Positions 36,945-47,779 are shown, counted from the first letter of the stretch. The stretch: DNA of 64,000 nt from Dendrocalamus latiflorus (GCA_017311315.1 CM029670.1:26032449-26096448); one strand, 5' to 3'. The notes: generated from the sequence alone by a model not told the origin. A program made the numbers and translations.

Positions 36945-37935
36945 GAAGCTGATGCTTAGTCGGAGTAGGCGCGCGCGCTCCTTCCCCTACCCATCGAACG
37001 GGCGGTGGCAAAGCTGGCGCTTAGTCGAAGTAGACGCGCGCGCTCCGTCGCCTTCCCATCGAACGGGTGGCAGCGAAGCTGGCGCCTAGTCGACATAGAC
37101 GCGCGCGCTCCGTCGCCTTCCCATCGCTGGCGCCTAGTCAAAATAGGCGCGCGCGCTCCGTCCGCTACCCTTCGGACGAGTGGCAGCGAAGCTGGCGCCT
37201 AGTCGAAGTAGACGCGCGCGCTCCGTCGCCTTCCCATCGAACGGGTGGCAGCGAAGCTGGCGCCTAGTCGAAATAGGCGCACGCGCTCCGTCCCCTACCC
37301 TTCGAACGGGCGGCGGCGAAGCTGGCGCGTAGTCGAAGTAGACGCGCGCGCTCCGTTGCCTTCCCATCGAACGGGTGGCAGCGAAGCTGGCGCCTAGTCG
37401 AAGTAGACACGCGCGCTCCATCGCCTTCCCATCGAACGGGTGGCAGCGAAGCTGGCGCCTAGTCGAAATAGGCGCGCGCGCTCCGTCCGCTACCCTTCGG
37501 ACGGGTGGCAGCGAAGCTGGTGCCTAGTCGAAGTAGACGCGCGCGCTCCGTCCCCTTCCCATCGAACGGGTGGCAGCGAAGCTGGCGCCTAGTCAAAATA
37601 GGCACGCACGCTCCGTCCCCTACCCTTCGAACGGGCGGCGGCGAAGCTGACGCTTAGTCGAAGTAGACGCGCGCGCTCCGTCGCCTTCCCATCGAACGGG
37701 TGGCCGCGAAGCTGGCGCCTAGTCGAAATAGACGCGCGCGCTCCGTCGCCTTCCCATCGAACGGGTGGCAGTGAAGCTGGCGCCTAGTCGAAATAGGCGC
37801 GCGCGCTCCGTCTGCTACCCTTCGGACGGGTGGCAGCGAAGCTGGCGCCTAGTCGAAGTAGACGCGCGCGCTCCGTCGCCTTCCCATCGAACGGGTGGCA
37901 GCGAAGCTGGCGCCTAGTCGAAATAGGCGAGCGCG
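36945..37935. repeat. Tandem array A: about 15 units of 65 bp
   Basis: Unit landmarks: GCGAAGCTGGCGCCTAGTCG, AA(G/A)TAG(A/G)CGCGCGCGCTCC, then one of two endings, CTTCCCATCGAACGGG or CTACCCTTCGGACGGG. The two forms partly alternate, giving a higher-order pattern. Frames through it on both strands are artefacts. A degenerate relative is at 6545-6815. Confidence 0.9.
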
Positions 37936-38339
37936 CAACTTGGGCTCTTTGATGCGGCCTTGCGCTATACAGGTTCCTTGAATCACGCCGGTCCCTGTCC
38001 TGACAGGGTTAGGTTCCCGTACCGTGCGACCCGACGCGCCCGGGGCACGCGGCGGCCTATGACTGCTGGGCGGCGGGATGTGGACGGTTGCGTGTTTGCA
38101 GCCGCTCGCCTCTTCCCTAGGCAAGGGGGACACGGGGCGGGCAGCGAGTGGCGCCTGTATACGACTGCGGTCGCGCCTCGTGCCCGGACCTCCGCGACTC
38201 TTCGCTTTTGATTACGGGGAAGCGTGCGGGGCGGGCCTTTACACCGCTGCGGTTGCATCCTTTGCGCCCTCTTTCCTGTTTGCTCAGCTTGCCCCACCTT
38301 CGCGGTATCTTCACCGTATTAATCTCGTCGTGGGAAGCG

Positions 38340-41314
38340 ATGGCCTCCAGCAGCGAGCGCGGCCAATCGGTTGGTGGCCCTACCATTCGCCGGCGATCCT
38401 CGCCGTTGGAGGTGAAATTCGCGCTCCAAGAGCGCGACCTGGCGGCGGCTGACCAGGAGCGGCTGGCGGCGGAGGAGGGCACGTTTTCCGGCGAGCTAGG
38501 CCCCTCGCTCGTGACCGAGAAGACGATCGAAGGGCTCTTGCGAGCGGGGAAGCTGTCCGGGCGCCACGACGTACGATTGCCCGCCGGCGACGAGACGGAA
38601 CCGCATCCCGAGAGGTCGGAGGTGATCGTATTCGTTGCCTTTTTCGACGCGGGGCTCCGGATCCCAGCGGCGAGCGTGGTGGGCGACGTACTGCGGACCT
38701 TCGGGCTGGAGCTGGCGCAACTGACTCCAAACGCCGTGGCCCGGCTCGCGGTGTACAGCTGGGCCCTGCGCTCGGGGGCGTGCTGGCCCAGCGCGTCGCT
38801 ATTCGCCTATCTCCACGAGGCACGATACCAGCCGAAGGGCCGGAGGGGCGGGACGCTGTCGAGCTTTGGCAGCGTCTCTTTTACTCTCCGCTCTTCTTGT
38901 AAGAAGCTCTTCCCTGCGAATTCAACTCGCGGGAAGTGGGAGTCCTCCTGGATGAAGCGGTGGTTCTACCACCGTGTGGAGAGCGGGAGCAGCCTCGCGT
39001 GTACGGGCCGGTCGATCGCGTTCAAGCCTTCGCCCGGCCGAACGCTCGATGATGATGACAAGCGGAGGGTCAAACGGCTCGTAGGCATGGCTGCCCGCTT
39101 CAATATGCGCGACCTTGCCGAAGAGTACGTGATGTACGGCGTGGCCCCGCTTGCCTACGACTGGCATCTTGCCGCCGAGAGGCGTCGAGATGACAATGTT
39201 TCGCCGTGGGTTTGCTTGTTACCAGCGTCGCCCGGTCCCCGTAAGCCTCGACTGCGCTCCTCCTTTTGCTGACGCGAAACGCGTTGTATGCTGATGCTGT
39301 TCTCCTTTGCTCCAGGGATTCCTTTGGAGGAGGCGGAGCAAGCCGTGCGCGTGTTCCTAGGTCCGTACACCACTAGGGAGCACGAGCAGTGCGCGTCCGC
39401 TGTCGCCAAGGCAGGGCTGGGACGATTAAACCGCGTGTGTGAGGTCCTGGGCCTTGCCGCCCCGGACCGTGTCGCTCCAGCCGATGGTGGAGCGAAGAAG
39501 AAGACCTCGTCTCGGAAGAGGGGCCGCAGCGGGGCACCTGCCGCGCCTGCTGCTAGTGTTTCCGAGGACGCGGCGGACGCGGAGTCAGACTCTGCAAGGT
39601 ACGCCGATTCGGGCGTGGATGGCGCAGGCGCCCAAGGTGAGGTGTCTTCGGCAGGCGTCCCGGACGTTGGGTTTGCCGTGGGCGGCCGGAGGGGGGAAAC
39701 CTCACCACCCGCCGAAGTCGCCGAGGTGGAGGCCTCGACGGCGGCCGCTGCGGTGCCGGAGGCGCCCTCCGCGGGGGCGCCCGTAGCCGCGCTGCCCTTG
39801 CCAACAGCAGCGGGGACTGAGGTGCCCCCTTCGGCGACTGCCGCCACGGAACCTTCGCCTCCGGGCGCGGCAGCCGCGGGGTCTTCCCCAGCCATGGCTG
39901 CGGGGGCGGTGGCGCTGCTGGCTGCCCCGGCTAAACGGCCATGCGTGCGGCCGGGGCTCCACCGGACACCGCGGGGATTTGTCGTGGCCACGGGCATCAG
40001 AAGCCTGTGGGACGCCAGCGTAAGCGCCGGAGGCCCTGCGGCGTATGCACCTTCCGGCCTCCCGACGACGCCGTCCACCGCGCGGGGGCAGCCGCCGGCC
40101 TCCCCGAACGCGGAGGCTTCCGCCCGCGGCGGAACCATCCCTTCGGCCACCGAAGGTAAGGTGGCCAAGCTTACCCTGGTGTATGATTTTATACCTTGGG
40201 GTGGTCACCCGCCTCCTTTTTTACAGCGTTGCTCATCCCGGAGGAGGAGCATCTGACGGAACCTGGGGCCTCCGAGCCCGTGAGCCCTGCGGACTTCGTG
40301 CCGCCTCCGGAGACGCTGAGGGCGTGGCGCGGGATTGTAGATGACGCGGCCAGGAGCGTCGACCCGCAAGTGCTGCAAGCCTACGGCGCGGGACGCCTCG
40401 GGGACGCTTTCGAGGTGTCTGGGGTGAGGGTAAGTACTCATGCGACCACGCCTGAGTCTAGCTGAGCTCGCTAAGTCTTTTCCCTTCTGCAGACACTCGT
40501 GCTGGGGCAAGCCCTGCAAGCGGCCTATGCCCGTAGCCAGAAAGCGCTCGAGGATAGGCTGCGAGCCGCCGAGGAGGAGCTGCGCGAAGCCTCTAGCGCC
40601 CGCTCTGCCCAGGACGCCCGCCTCCGTCAGCTAGAAGCGGAACGCGCCGAAGCGAGGGCGCACGCCGAAGAGCTTGTTGCGTCGGCGCAGGGATCAGCCG
40701 CAGCGGCTGCTGATGAAAGGTTCGCGGCGGAGCGGGCCGGGCTCCTGGAGCAGGTCGGCGCGCTAGAGAAGGAGAAAGGCGAACTTGCCTTGGCTCTAGC
40801 GGAGCGCAACCGGACGTTGGGCGACGCCTCGGTGGTTGCCTGGGACGCCATCCAAGCGCTGGAGAGCCATCTTCAAGGGCTGGTGGCGGAGGTGCCGGGA
40901 CGCGCCTTCGGTCCGGGGGAGCTGTCTCGGGCGCTCCGCTGGATCGGGGATGCCGCCAACGTCGCGCGCGACGCGGCGACGTCCTTCGGTACCCACTGCG
41001 CGTACACTTCGGCCTGCTTGGTGTGCGCGCTCCTCCAGCACCGCGGCTGTACGCATGTCGCCGGGTTAAATGACCCCCAGCTGGAGATGCCTGGCGGGGC
41101 CGGAGTAATGTCCGGCGCCGTCCGCTCCGCTCGCCGTGCCCTTGGGCCCTTCTACGGCCGGATCTGGGATCCCGTCGGGGCGGAAGCTGCACGGATCGAG
41201 CTCCGGAAGACGCTGTACGCGACGGGGAGCCTCGGCCAATTTCTGGACGGGGTCCCTCGACGCGATGGTGGTGGCGCTGGGCCCTCCGAAGGCGCCGGGA
41301 ACCCGCAGGTCTGA
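38340..41314 (+). CDS. Intact four-exon antisense gene in the Tat element (Transposase_28-like)
   Basis: Exons 38340-39240, 39316-40155, 40227-40429 and 40493-41314; all introns are GT...AG (75, 71 and 63 bp), phases agree, and the product is about 921 residues. Residues 40-290 match the plant family described as a putative gypsy-type transposon (Transposase_28): EGLLRAGKLSG, VIVFVAFFDAGLRIPAA, ELAQLTPNAVARL, RYQPKGRRG. About 340-560 is Ala/Pro/Glu-rich low complexity. About 640-770 is a heptad-like Ala/Glu/Arg coiled coil. ATG 38340 is chosen because the homologous region starts there; an in-frame ATG at 38148 would add 64 residues. It runs opposite to gag. Its function is unknown; the family name does not show transposase activity. 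Confidence 0.82.
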
Positions 41315-41756
41315 TGCCGCGGCGCCTAGTGTAGGCGTACGTTGTACCGCCCCTTGTCTTTGCTAATAGAGCGCACGCTTTCTGCATGCATGCTGATTTT
41401 TACCTATATCCCGGGCAGCTTCCCTGCTGGGGCCGGCTTCGGGCGGCCGATCTTTCAACCCGACGACGCCTTCGACGATGGCGAAGGGCGGAAGATTCGC
41501 TCGATTTTTGGGCGCGCCGGCCCTCTTCGAGCGAGGCCCCAACTTTAGCGCGTGTTAAGGACGAACCCGCGGGGTAGCGACTTAGAGTGGCCGGGGTGTT
41601 GGCGGACCTTTGTACATGTGACTCTTCCGGTAATCAGGCCTCCTGGCTCTTTAAGTTGTGTGCTGTGTGCTGATGCCGCCGTTGGCGACGTAGCTGCGCC
41701 AGGGTTCCGTAGAACGGACAGTCTGCAGACCGACGTGTGCGGAGGCGGACCTCCGC

Positions 41757-43313
41757 GGTTTGCCTTGCTTTATAGTCCGGAGACTCGCGCATGCGGAGGT
41801 AGGCCTCGACGCTACGCCTTATTTAGAGTCCGTGGACTATTGCGTGCAGAGCTAGGCTCGACGCTTACGTCTTCTTTATAGTCCGGAGACTCGCGCGTGC
41901 GGAGCTATGCTCGACGCTACGTCTTATTTAGAGTCCGTGGACTATTGCGTGCGGAGCTAGGCTCATACGCTACGCCTTCTTTATAGTCCGGAGACTCGCG
42001 CGTGTGGAGCCACGCTCGACGCTACGTCTTATTTAGAGTCCGTGGACTATTGCGTGCGGAGCTAGGCTCGACGCTACGTCTTCTTTATAGTCCGGAGACT
42101 CGCGCATGCGGAGGCAGGCCTCGACGCTACGTCTTATTTAGAGTCCGTGGACTATTGCGTGCGGAGCTAGGCTCGACGCTACGTCTTCTTTATAGTCCGG
42201 AGACTCGTGCGTGCGGAGCTACGCTCGACGCTACGTCTTATTGAGAGTCCGTGGACTATTGCGTGTGGAGCTAGGCTCGACGCTACGCCTTCTTTATAGT
42301 CCGGAGACTCGCGCGTGCGGAGGCAGGCCTCAACGCTACGTCTTATTTAGAGTCCGTGGACTATTGCGTGCGGAGCTAGGCTCATACGCTACGTCTTCTT
42401 TATAGTCCGGAGACTCGCGCGTGCGGAGGCAGGCCTCGACGCTACGTCTTATTTAGAGTCCGTGGACTATTGCGTGCGGAGCTAGGCTCATACGCTACGT
42501 CTTCTTTATAGTCCGTGGACTATTGCGTGCGGAGCTAGGCTCATACGCTACGCCTTCTTTATAGTCCGGAGACTCGCGCGTGCGGAGCCACGCTCGACGC
42601 TACGTCTTATTTAGAGTCCGTGGACTATTGCGTGCGGAGCTAGGCTCGACGCTACGTCCTCTTTATAGTCCGGAGACTCGCGCGTGCGGAGGCAGGCCTC
42701 GACGCTACGTCTTATTTAGAGTCCGTGGACTATTGCGTGCAGAGCTAGGCTCATACGCTACGTCTTCTTTATAGTCCGTGGACTCGCGCGTGCGGAGGTA
42801 GGCCTCGACGCTACGTCTTATTTAGAGTCCGTGGACTATTGCGTGCGGAGCTAGGCTCATACGCTACGTCTCCTTTATAGTCCGGAGACTCGCGCGTGCG
42901 GAGGCAGGCCTCGACGCTACGTCTTATTTAGAGTCCGTGGACTATTGCGTGCGGAGCTAGGCTCATACGCTACGTCTTCTTTATAGTCCGGAGACTCGCG
43001 CGTGCGGAGGCAGGCCTCGACGCTACGTCTTATTTAGAGTCCGTGGACTATTGCGTGCGGAGCTAGGCTCATACGCTACGTCTTCTTTATAGTCCGGAGA
43101 CTCGCGCGTGTGGAGGTAGGCCTCGACGCTACGTCTTATTTAGAGTCTGTGGACTATTGCGTGCGGAGCTAGGCTCATACGCTACGTCTTCTTTATAGTC
43201 CGGAGACTCGCGCGTGCGGAGGCAGGCCTCGACGCTACGTCTTATTTAGAGTCCGTGGACTATTGCGTGCGGAGCTAGGCTCATACGCTACGTCTTCTTT
43301 ATAGTCCGGAGAC
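41757..43313. repeat. Tandem array B: about 15 dimers of 106 bp (53+53)
   Basis: Each dimer has half one GTCCGGAGACTCGCGCGTGC...TTATTTAGA and half two GTCCGTGGACTATTGCGTGC...TTCTTTATA, both containing CGACGCTACGTCTT or CATACGCTACGTCTT. One irregular half near 42500 shows slippage. It lies between the end of gag-protease and the opposite gene, the hypervariable zone known in Tat elements. Frames here are artefacts. Confidence 0.92.
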
Positions 43314-43339
43314 TTGCGCGCGCGAGGGCGTCCCCCCGG

Positions 43340-43540
43340 TGCGTATTTTGTTTATACTCAGTCCCGTCACCTTGGCGACGGCGAGTGCACACGCGAACTT
43401 GCGTCTTTGGTTTATACTCAGTCCCGCCCACCCTGGCAACGGCGAGTGCACACGCGAACGTGCGTCTTTGGTTTATACTCAGTCCCGCCCACCCTGGCAA
43501 CGGCGAGTGCACACGCGAACGTGCGTCTTTGGTTTATACT
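43340..43540. repeat. Tandem array C: about 3 units of 61 bp
   Basis: Units begin TTTATACTCAGTCCCG(C) and carry GGCGAGTGCACACGCGAAC and TGCGTCTTTGG. It adjoins array B. To its right, GGCAAACGG (about 43612) and CCGTTTGCC (about 43681) form a 9-bp inverted repeat. Confidence 0.85.
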
Positions 43541-43786
43541 GCGGGGGCGCGCGCGCTGGCCAAGCCGGCGCGCGCCCTCACCGCGTGCTCGTATGTGATA
43601 AAGAAGAATTGACGGCAAACGGCGACCTTCATTATATCCCCGTTTGCGCGGGTGAGCGACTACAAGGGGTGAATATACTGACCGTTTGCCCTTGACGCTG
43701 CCGCAGCCTCTAGTCGCTGGACGTCTGCAGGGCCCGCGCAGGCGGCTACGGATGACCCCACGGACCTCCGCGCTGTGACGGCGGCT

Positions 43787-46255
43787 CTAAGGGCATCGCT
43801 GGGCCTCGCGGCGCGGGCCTCTGGTGCCTGGCTCGATGCGCCGAGCCATATCCTGGTCGCCTCGGACGGTGATGATGGTCCTGAGGCCCAGGATTTTGAT
43901 GCACAGAGAGCCATGATGTGGTACCGCGCCGAAGGAGTTGAGGATTGGGCGCCCCAGAATGGCATTGTAGGGATACGGGAGGTCGACCACGTCGAAGGTG
44001 GCCTCTTCGGTCCGCATATTGTCATTTCGACCGAAGGAGACTTGAAGGCCGATCTGGCCCAGCGCCCGCAGGGGCTGTCCTCCGAAGCCCTGCAGTGGGA
44101 TTCCCGAGGGCCCCAGGCGGCTTCGAGGAATCCCCATCTGGTCGAAGGCCGCCGCAAACAATACGTTCGCGGAACTACCCCCGTCCACCAATGCGCGCCC
44201 CACGTCGCATCCCGCAATGGTGACCCGGATGACCAGGGGGTCCTGATGAGGGAAGTCCACACCTTGGGCGTCATCAGGTGTGAATATAACCTCGTGCCGC
44301 GCCCATTCCGGCGGTGCTTGTGCTGGATATGCCGCCACATGATGTAGTCTTCGCGCGTATGCCTTCTGCTGCCGCGCCGAGGCGAACTCCAGCGCAGAGC
44401 CGCCGGATATGACATTAATGACCCTGCGGTAGGTTGCGTCCGGGGCCTGCAACGATAGGAGGCCTTCCCGAGGCTGCTGCACGTGAGCTTGGATCCGCAA
44501 GGTGCCTTCCTGGGGTTGCATTCCCTGCGCCTGTACCTGCATCCCCTGCGCCTGTACCTGCATGGGGGCCTCGTATGGGAATTGGACGTGGGCCACCGCA
44601 GGCGGGCGCGCCTCCAGGTTCCTGTCCCGAGCGACGCTGTCGCGGAGCGCCGCGATGGAGGTGCAATTACGGGTATCATGATTGCCGCGGCCGTGGACTA
44701 AGCACCACAGCCCCTGCTGCTGGTCGTCATAGTCTCCACGACCCTTATCGTCGCGACCCCTGCCACGGCCGCGGCCGCGGCCACGGCGCCCTCGGCCGCC
44801 TCGGCCCGCTGGGGCGCCCTCGTCGGACCCGCCTTCGATGTCGAGGACGTACCGGTTTCGCCTCGACCTTTGTTGGCCGCGCTTGGGCTGATCCGACGAC
44901 TCCTTATGCGGGTTGTCCCTGCGGTCGGGCACGTCCTTGAACGACTCCTTCTTACGCTTTCCTTTCGAAGAGCCGCCCTTCGGTGGATCTTCGGTTTTTG
45001 CCGAGGCTCTGGCCTGGTTAGTGTCGGAGTCGTCACCTTGCCTTCGCCGCGCGTCTTCTTCCGCCCTGGCGTATTCTTCCATCTTGTCGAAGAGCTTCGC
45101 CACCGTCTTGATTGGCTTCCGCGCATTGTATTCGGCCATCGGGCCCGGACGATGGCCCTGTATGGCTGGATTGACGATGGTGGTCTCGTTGACGTCCTTC
45201 ACTTGACATCGAATCTTGGCGAAGCGTTTGAAGTAATCCCGGAGTTTCTCCGAGGGTTTTTGCTCCACGGCGAAGAGTTGGTCCGCCTCGACCCGGTCGA
45301 CGTAATTTCCCTGGAAGTTGTTGTGGAGGCGGACGCGGAGCTGCTCCCACGCGTAGATGGAGCCCGGCTCTATGGTAAAAAACCAAGAGAGCGCCACTCC
45401 TTGTAGCGCAAGAGGGAGTCCCTTTGCCTTCGTGGCGTCGTCGCCGCTCGCGGCTTCGATCGCAGTTTCGTATACGCGCACGAACTCACGGGGGTCCGTG
45501 TCGCCTTTATACGAGTCGATGGCGCTAGGGAACTTGAAGTCTTCGGGCCATGGCGCCTGCTGCAGCCCCGCTGAGAGCGGGGACTCCGGATCCACGCGTC
45601 GCAGCGGCACGCGGCTGGACGTGTGGGCTTCGCGACTGTCCGCCCTCTCCGGCGCGGGCTCGGACGCTATTGCTGGTGCGGCCGGCTGACTCCGAGCCTC
45701 TTGTATATCTCTGACGGCTCCACGAAGGTCCCCCAGCTCCCGCTGGAACGTGTTGAGAGCCGCCAGCAGGGCACTTTCCACCGCCGGTGCATGCGGGGTC
45801 GCTGGTACTCCCAGCGGGCGGACCGGCGCGGGGACGACCGTGTCGCGAGGTCTCGAGCTGCCGGTCGCCCCGTCGTGGCTACTTCGGACCACCCGGTCCG
45901 CGCCACCGGCGAGAGTTGCCGCGGGGGCGGCGAGGTCGGCGGTCGTTGCGTCGGCGGGGTCGGTTGTCGCCGCACCCGCGTCGACGTCTTCGACCGCGGG
46001 GTCGGCCGCGGGGCCCGTCCCCGCGACGCCGGTAGCTGGGCGGGTCGTCATGGTGCCGGTGCCGGGGGCGATCGTCGTGGTGCCGGTGACGAGGTTGGTC
46101 GTCGCCACGCGAACGCCGGCGTCTTCGGCCACCACGCCTACGTCGACGCCCGCGTCCGCCGCTGCCGATGCCGAAGCCCTGGTGCTCGTACGGTGCTCCG
46201 GGCCGATCACCTTCTTTCCCTTCGCCGCCGCTGAAGAAGCTTTTTTCGGTGCCAT
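43787..46255 (-). CDS. Tat gag-protease polyprotein, 822 residues
   Basis: An open frame starting MAPKKASSAAAKGKK, 35 bases after the PBS. N-terminal 200 residues: Ala/Thr/Pro-rich, low complexity. Capsid-like gag domain at about 230-400 (PWPEDFKFPSAIDSYKG, LALQGVALSWF, LRDYFKRFAKIRCQV). A basic/acidic linker with an Arg-Gly tract precedes the CLVHGRGNHDTRNC finger at about 520-533, the C-x2-H-x4-H-x4-C form usual in the Tat lineage. Retropepsin at about 640-770 has ALVDGGSSANVLF and the flap-side block ILGRPILNSFGAV; DGG in place of DSG/DTG is common in grass Tat proteases. The frame ends soon after the protease and no polymerase follows. It would form particles and process gag. Confidence 0.9.
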   Translation of the reverse strand: MAPKKASSAAAKGKKVIGPEHRTSTRASASAAADAGVDVGVVAEDAGVRVATTNLVTGTTTIAPGTGTMTTRPATGVAGTGPAADPAVEDVDAGAATTDPADATTADLAAPAATLAGGADRVVRSSHDGATGSSRPRDTVVPAPVRPLGVPATPHAPAVESALLAALNTFQRELGDLRGAVRDIQEARSQPAAPAIASEPAPERADSREAHTSSRVPLRRVDPESPLSAGLQQAPWPEDFKFPSAIDSYKGDTDPREFVRVYETAIEAASGDDATKAKGLPLALQGVALSWFFTIEPGSIYAWEQLRVRLHNNFQGNYVDRVEADQLFAVEQKPSEKLRDYFKRFAKIRCQVKDVNETTIVNPAIQGHRPGPMAEYNARKPIKTVAKLFDKMEEYARAEEDARRRQGDDSDTNQARASAKTEDPPKGGSSKGKRKKESFKDVPDRRDNPHKESSDQPKRGQQRSRRNRYVLDIEGGSDEGAPAGRGGRGRRGRGRGRGRGRDDKGRGDYDDQQQGLWCLVHGRGNHDTRNCTSIAALRDSVARDRNLEARPPAVAHVQFPYEAPMQVQAQGMQVQAQGMQPQEGTLRIQAHVQQPREGLLSLQAPDATYRRVINVISGGSALEFASARQQKAYARRLHHVAAYPAQAPPEWARHEVIFTPDDAQGVDFPHQDPLVIRVTIAGCDVGRALVDGGSSANVLFAAAFDQMGIPRSRLGPSGIPLQGFGGQPLRALGQIGLQVSFGRNDNMRTEEATFDVVDLPYPYNAILGRPILNSFGAVPHHGSLCIKILGLRTIITVRGDQDMARRIEPGTRGPRREAQRCP

Positions 46256-46289
46256 CTTTTTCCTTCGGTCTTCAGGCTTGTCTTCGTCC

Positions 46290-46307
46290 TCCCCACGGAC
46301 GGCGCCA
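46290..46307 (-). promoter_or_regulatory. Primer binding site of the Tat element
   Basis: TGGCGCCGTCCGTGGGGA on the minus strand, two bases inside the LTR. It resembles the TGGCGCCGT... sites of grass gypsy elements, often assigned to tRNA-Asp. The tRNA identity is inference. Confidence 0.6.
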
Positions 46308-46309
46308 AC

Positions 46310-46556
46310 TGTTGTGGCTACTGACCAAACAGAGAGAGAGATGATAGTGGAGAGTAATGAAGATAAGTGTAATGGCCTGGGTCCTCCCCATGGCTTGTGC
46401 TCATATATATATGCACATGAGGAGTGCTTTTACAATTATACCCTTACATCTGGTTATTCCCTCTGGGGGCAGTTATGTCATTACACATGGCCTATTCTGG
46501 GCCTTATGATCTCTTACCAGGCCTGCTGGGTTTAGGTGGGGGCCATCCCTACGACA
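46310..46556 (-). repeat. LTR of the Tat element (5' LTR of the minus-strand transcript)
   Basis: 247 bp, nearly identical to 36035-36283. Differences seen: one GA unit fewer, G/A in GGTAGTGG versus GATAGTGG, and T/C in GGGGG(T/C)AGTT. Followed by the GTACA duplication. Confidence 0.92.
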
Positions 46557-46884
46557 GTACATATTTTGTATCGTAATATCACTTACCTTCGTACTTATGA
46601 ATTATTGCTATCTCAATCGTCCTCACAAAATTTTTTAGAAATTTATCGCATTAAAATAACGTACGACGATCGCAAAATGTTATTGCGAGTCTAACATATT
46701 TTGTATCATTTACAATCTACGAAAATCACAAATAGATCAACCGACATTGTCTGCCCTTTTATTTAAAAAAACAACTTACAAACAAGATTTACCTAATGTA
46801 TTACCGACAAAAATTGCCATTTACTCACCCACAAATATTTTCATCATATTAATACAATAATTATATTATTATTTTAAATCATAC

Positions 46885-47065
46885 AACCATTGGGCGACTT
46901 GCATCTGTTGCTCAACTAGGTCGGGCAACTAGGGTCTTGTCGCCTAATGGTTGGGCGACTACCCCAAGTCGCCTAACTGTGCGGTGACAAATGGTCAAAA
47001 CTGCAAAAAAAATTCACAGATATATTTTTGTAATTTAGAATAAAAATTGATTATTTAAAAACATT
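46885..47065 (-). repeat. Right terminal inverted repeat with subterminal repeats
   Basis: Reverse complement of the left end with moderate divergence. It carries ATTGGGCGACTT, ATGGTTGGGCGACT and AAGTCGCCTAACTGTG, the same subterminal motif family. Confidence 0.7.
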
Positions 47066-47517
47066 CAATTACTGGGAGTGTTTTGGTCGATCCATTGAGA
47101 ATAACATGTGAGCCATGCCTCTTTCACAACAAGTCGTCATAATTCAATCGCAAAAAAGAAAAAAAAACCGAAATCAAGTCGTCGTAATTAATTGCTTTGC
47201 TAGGGCTTAAATAAAGGTGATAATATATACAATGGTATCCCTACATTTTCCGGCCCGGAGGAATCATGCATGTAACCGCGTAATGAGCTAGAGGACCCTT
47301 TTGTGGAAATTTCCTGAGACCATCCAAGTCTCCAAGTCTTAAGGTCAAGTTTCTTTAGTCATTTTTTGTTGTTTAACTTTTACTGCTGACACAATCAAGC
47401 TAGCATGTTTTTGCGTCAGTCTTGCGCACACCAGTTGGTGAATTAACGTGGTAGAGATGAGAAAGCATGGTCTTACTTTCCTGTTCACATGGCATCTCTA
47501 CTACGGGGAGTTAATTC

Positions 47518-47729
47518 AGGCCCTATTTCATTCGGCTTCTAGACTTTTGGCTTTTAGAAACTGGATTTTGAGCGAATTGATTTTTTAATGTGGCTTTTAT
47601 AACCTGTTTGTAGAAGTCACTGTAAAAGCCGTTTTAAACGAAGTGTTTTCTCAACACGAGTATCCCTTACTCTCTTAGTTTTTCTCACAATAAGCTGAAA
47701 CCCGCCGCACTTTTGAACAGGGCCCAACT
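47518..47729. mobile_element. MITE with GGCCCT ends, about 210 bp
   Basis: The left end GGCCCTATTTCATTCGGCTTC and the right end (reverse complement) GGGCCCTGTTCAAAAGTGCGG, with TTCAGCTT just inside, form imperfect inverted repeats of the hAT-like type common in rice. No clear target duplication. 47066-47517 beside it shows no gene. Confidence 0.5.
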
Positions 47730-47779
47730 ATCTGCGGTGGAGCATTGTACAATGGACATGCTCTTACAATCACGTCTAA

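Larger units (their letters stand above)
36035..46556 (-). mobile_element. Non-autonomous Tat-lineage Ty3/gypsy element, complete, 10.5 kb
   Basis: Two LTRs of about 248 bp, TG...CA termini, and a perfect 5-bp duplication GTACA (36030-36034 and 46557-46561). On the minus strand the order is LTR, PBS, gag-protease, a hypervariable tandem-repeat zone, an opposite-strand gene, a second tandem array, LTR. Reverse transcriptase, RNase H and integrase are absent, so mobility would need a helper. The LTRs differ by two substitutions and one 2-bp repeat-length change, so the insertion is recent. An antisense extra ORF and tandem repeats between pol and the 3' LTR are known traits of the Tat lineage (Grande, Retand and relatives). 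Confidence 0.9.
32390..47065 (+). mobile_element. TIR element with plant mobile domain pseudogene, split by a Tat retrotransposon
   Basis: The left end (about 32390-32580) and the right end (about 46885-47065) are inverted repeats. Shared blocks include AATAAT(T/C)AATTTTT, AATTACAAAA, TTTG(T/C)AGTTTTGACCA and GTCGCCCAACC(G/A)TTAGG. Without the inserted retrotransposon (36035-46556) the element is about 4.15 kb. Its cargo is the PMD pseudogene at 33268-35990. Long inverted repeats and this cargo suggest a Mutator-like element, but no 9-bp duplication could be found, so the superfamily is inference. Confidence 0.65.

Noticed and set aside
40593..41387. 264-codon minus-strand frame rich in Arg and Pro
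   Set aside because: It is antisense to exon 4 of the Tat antisense gene; the plus strand gives the coiled coil with correct splicing.
41757..43313. Several 60-80-codon plus-strand frames with repeated peptides
   Set aside because: They follow the 106-bp tandem repeat and have no start context, domain or conservation.
43604..43786. Possible remains of reverse transcriptase after gag-protease
   Set aside because: No RT motif is visible in any frame; the sequence passes directly into tandem repeats.
45750..46535. 261-codon plus-strand frame over the start of gag and the LTR
   Set aside because: It is the complement of the Ala/Thr-rich gag N-terminus and runs through the LTR and its TATA region.
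32380..47080. 9-bp target duplication for the PMD element
   Set aside because: Flanks tried (AGGAAATTT and CATTCAATT, and shifts of these) do not match.
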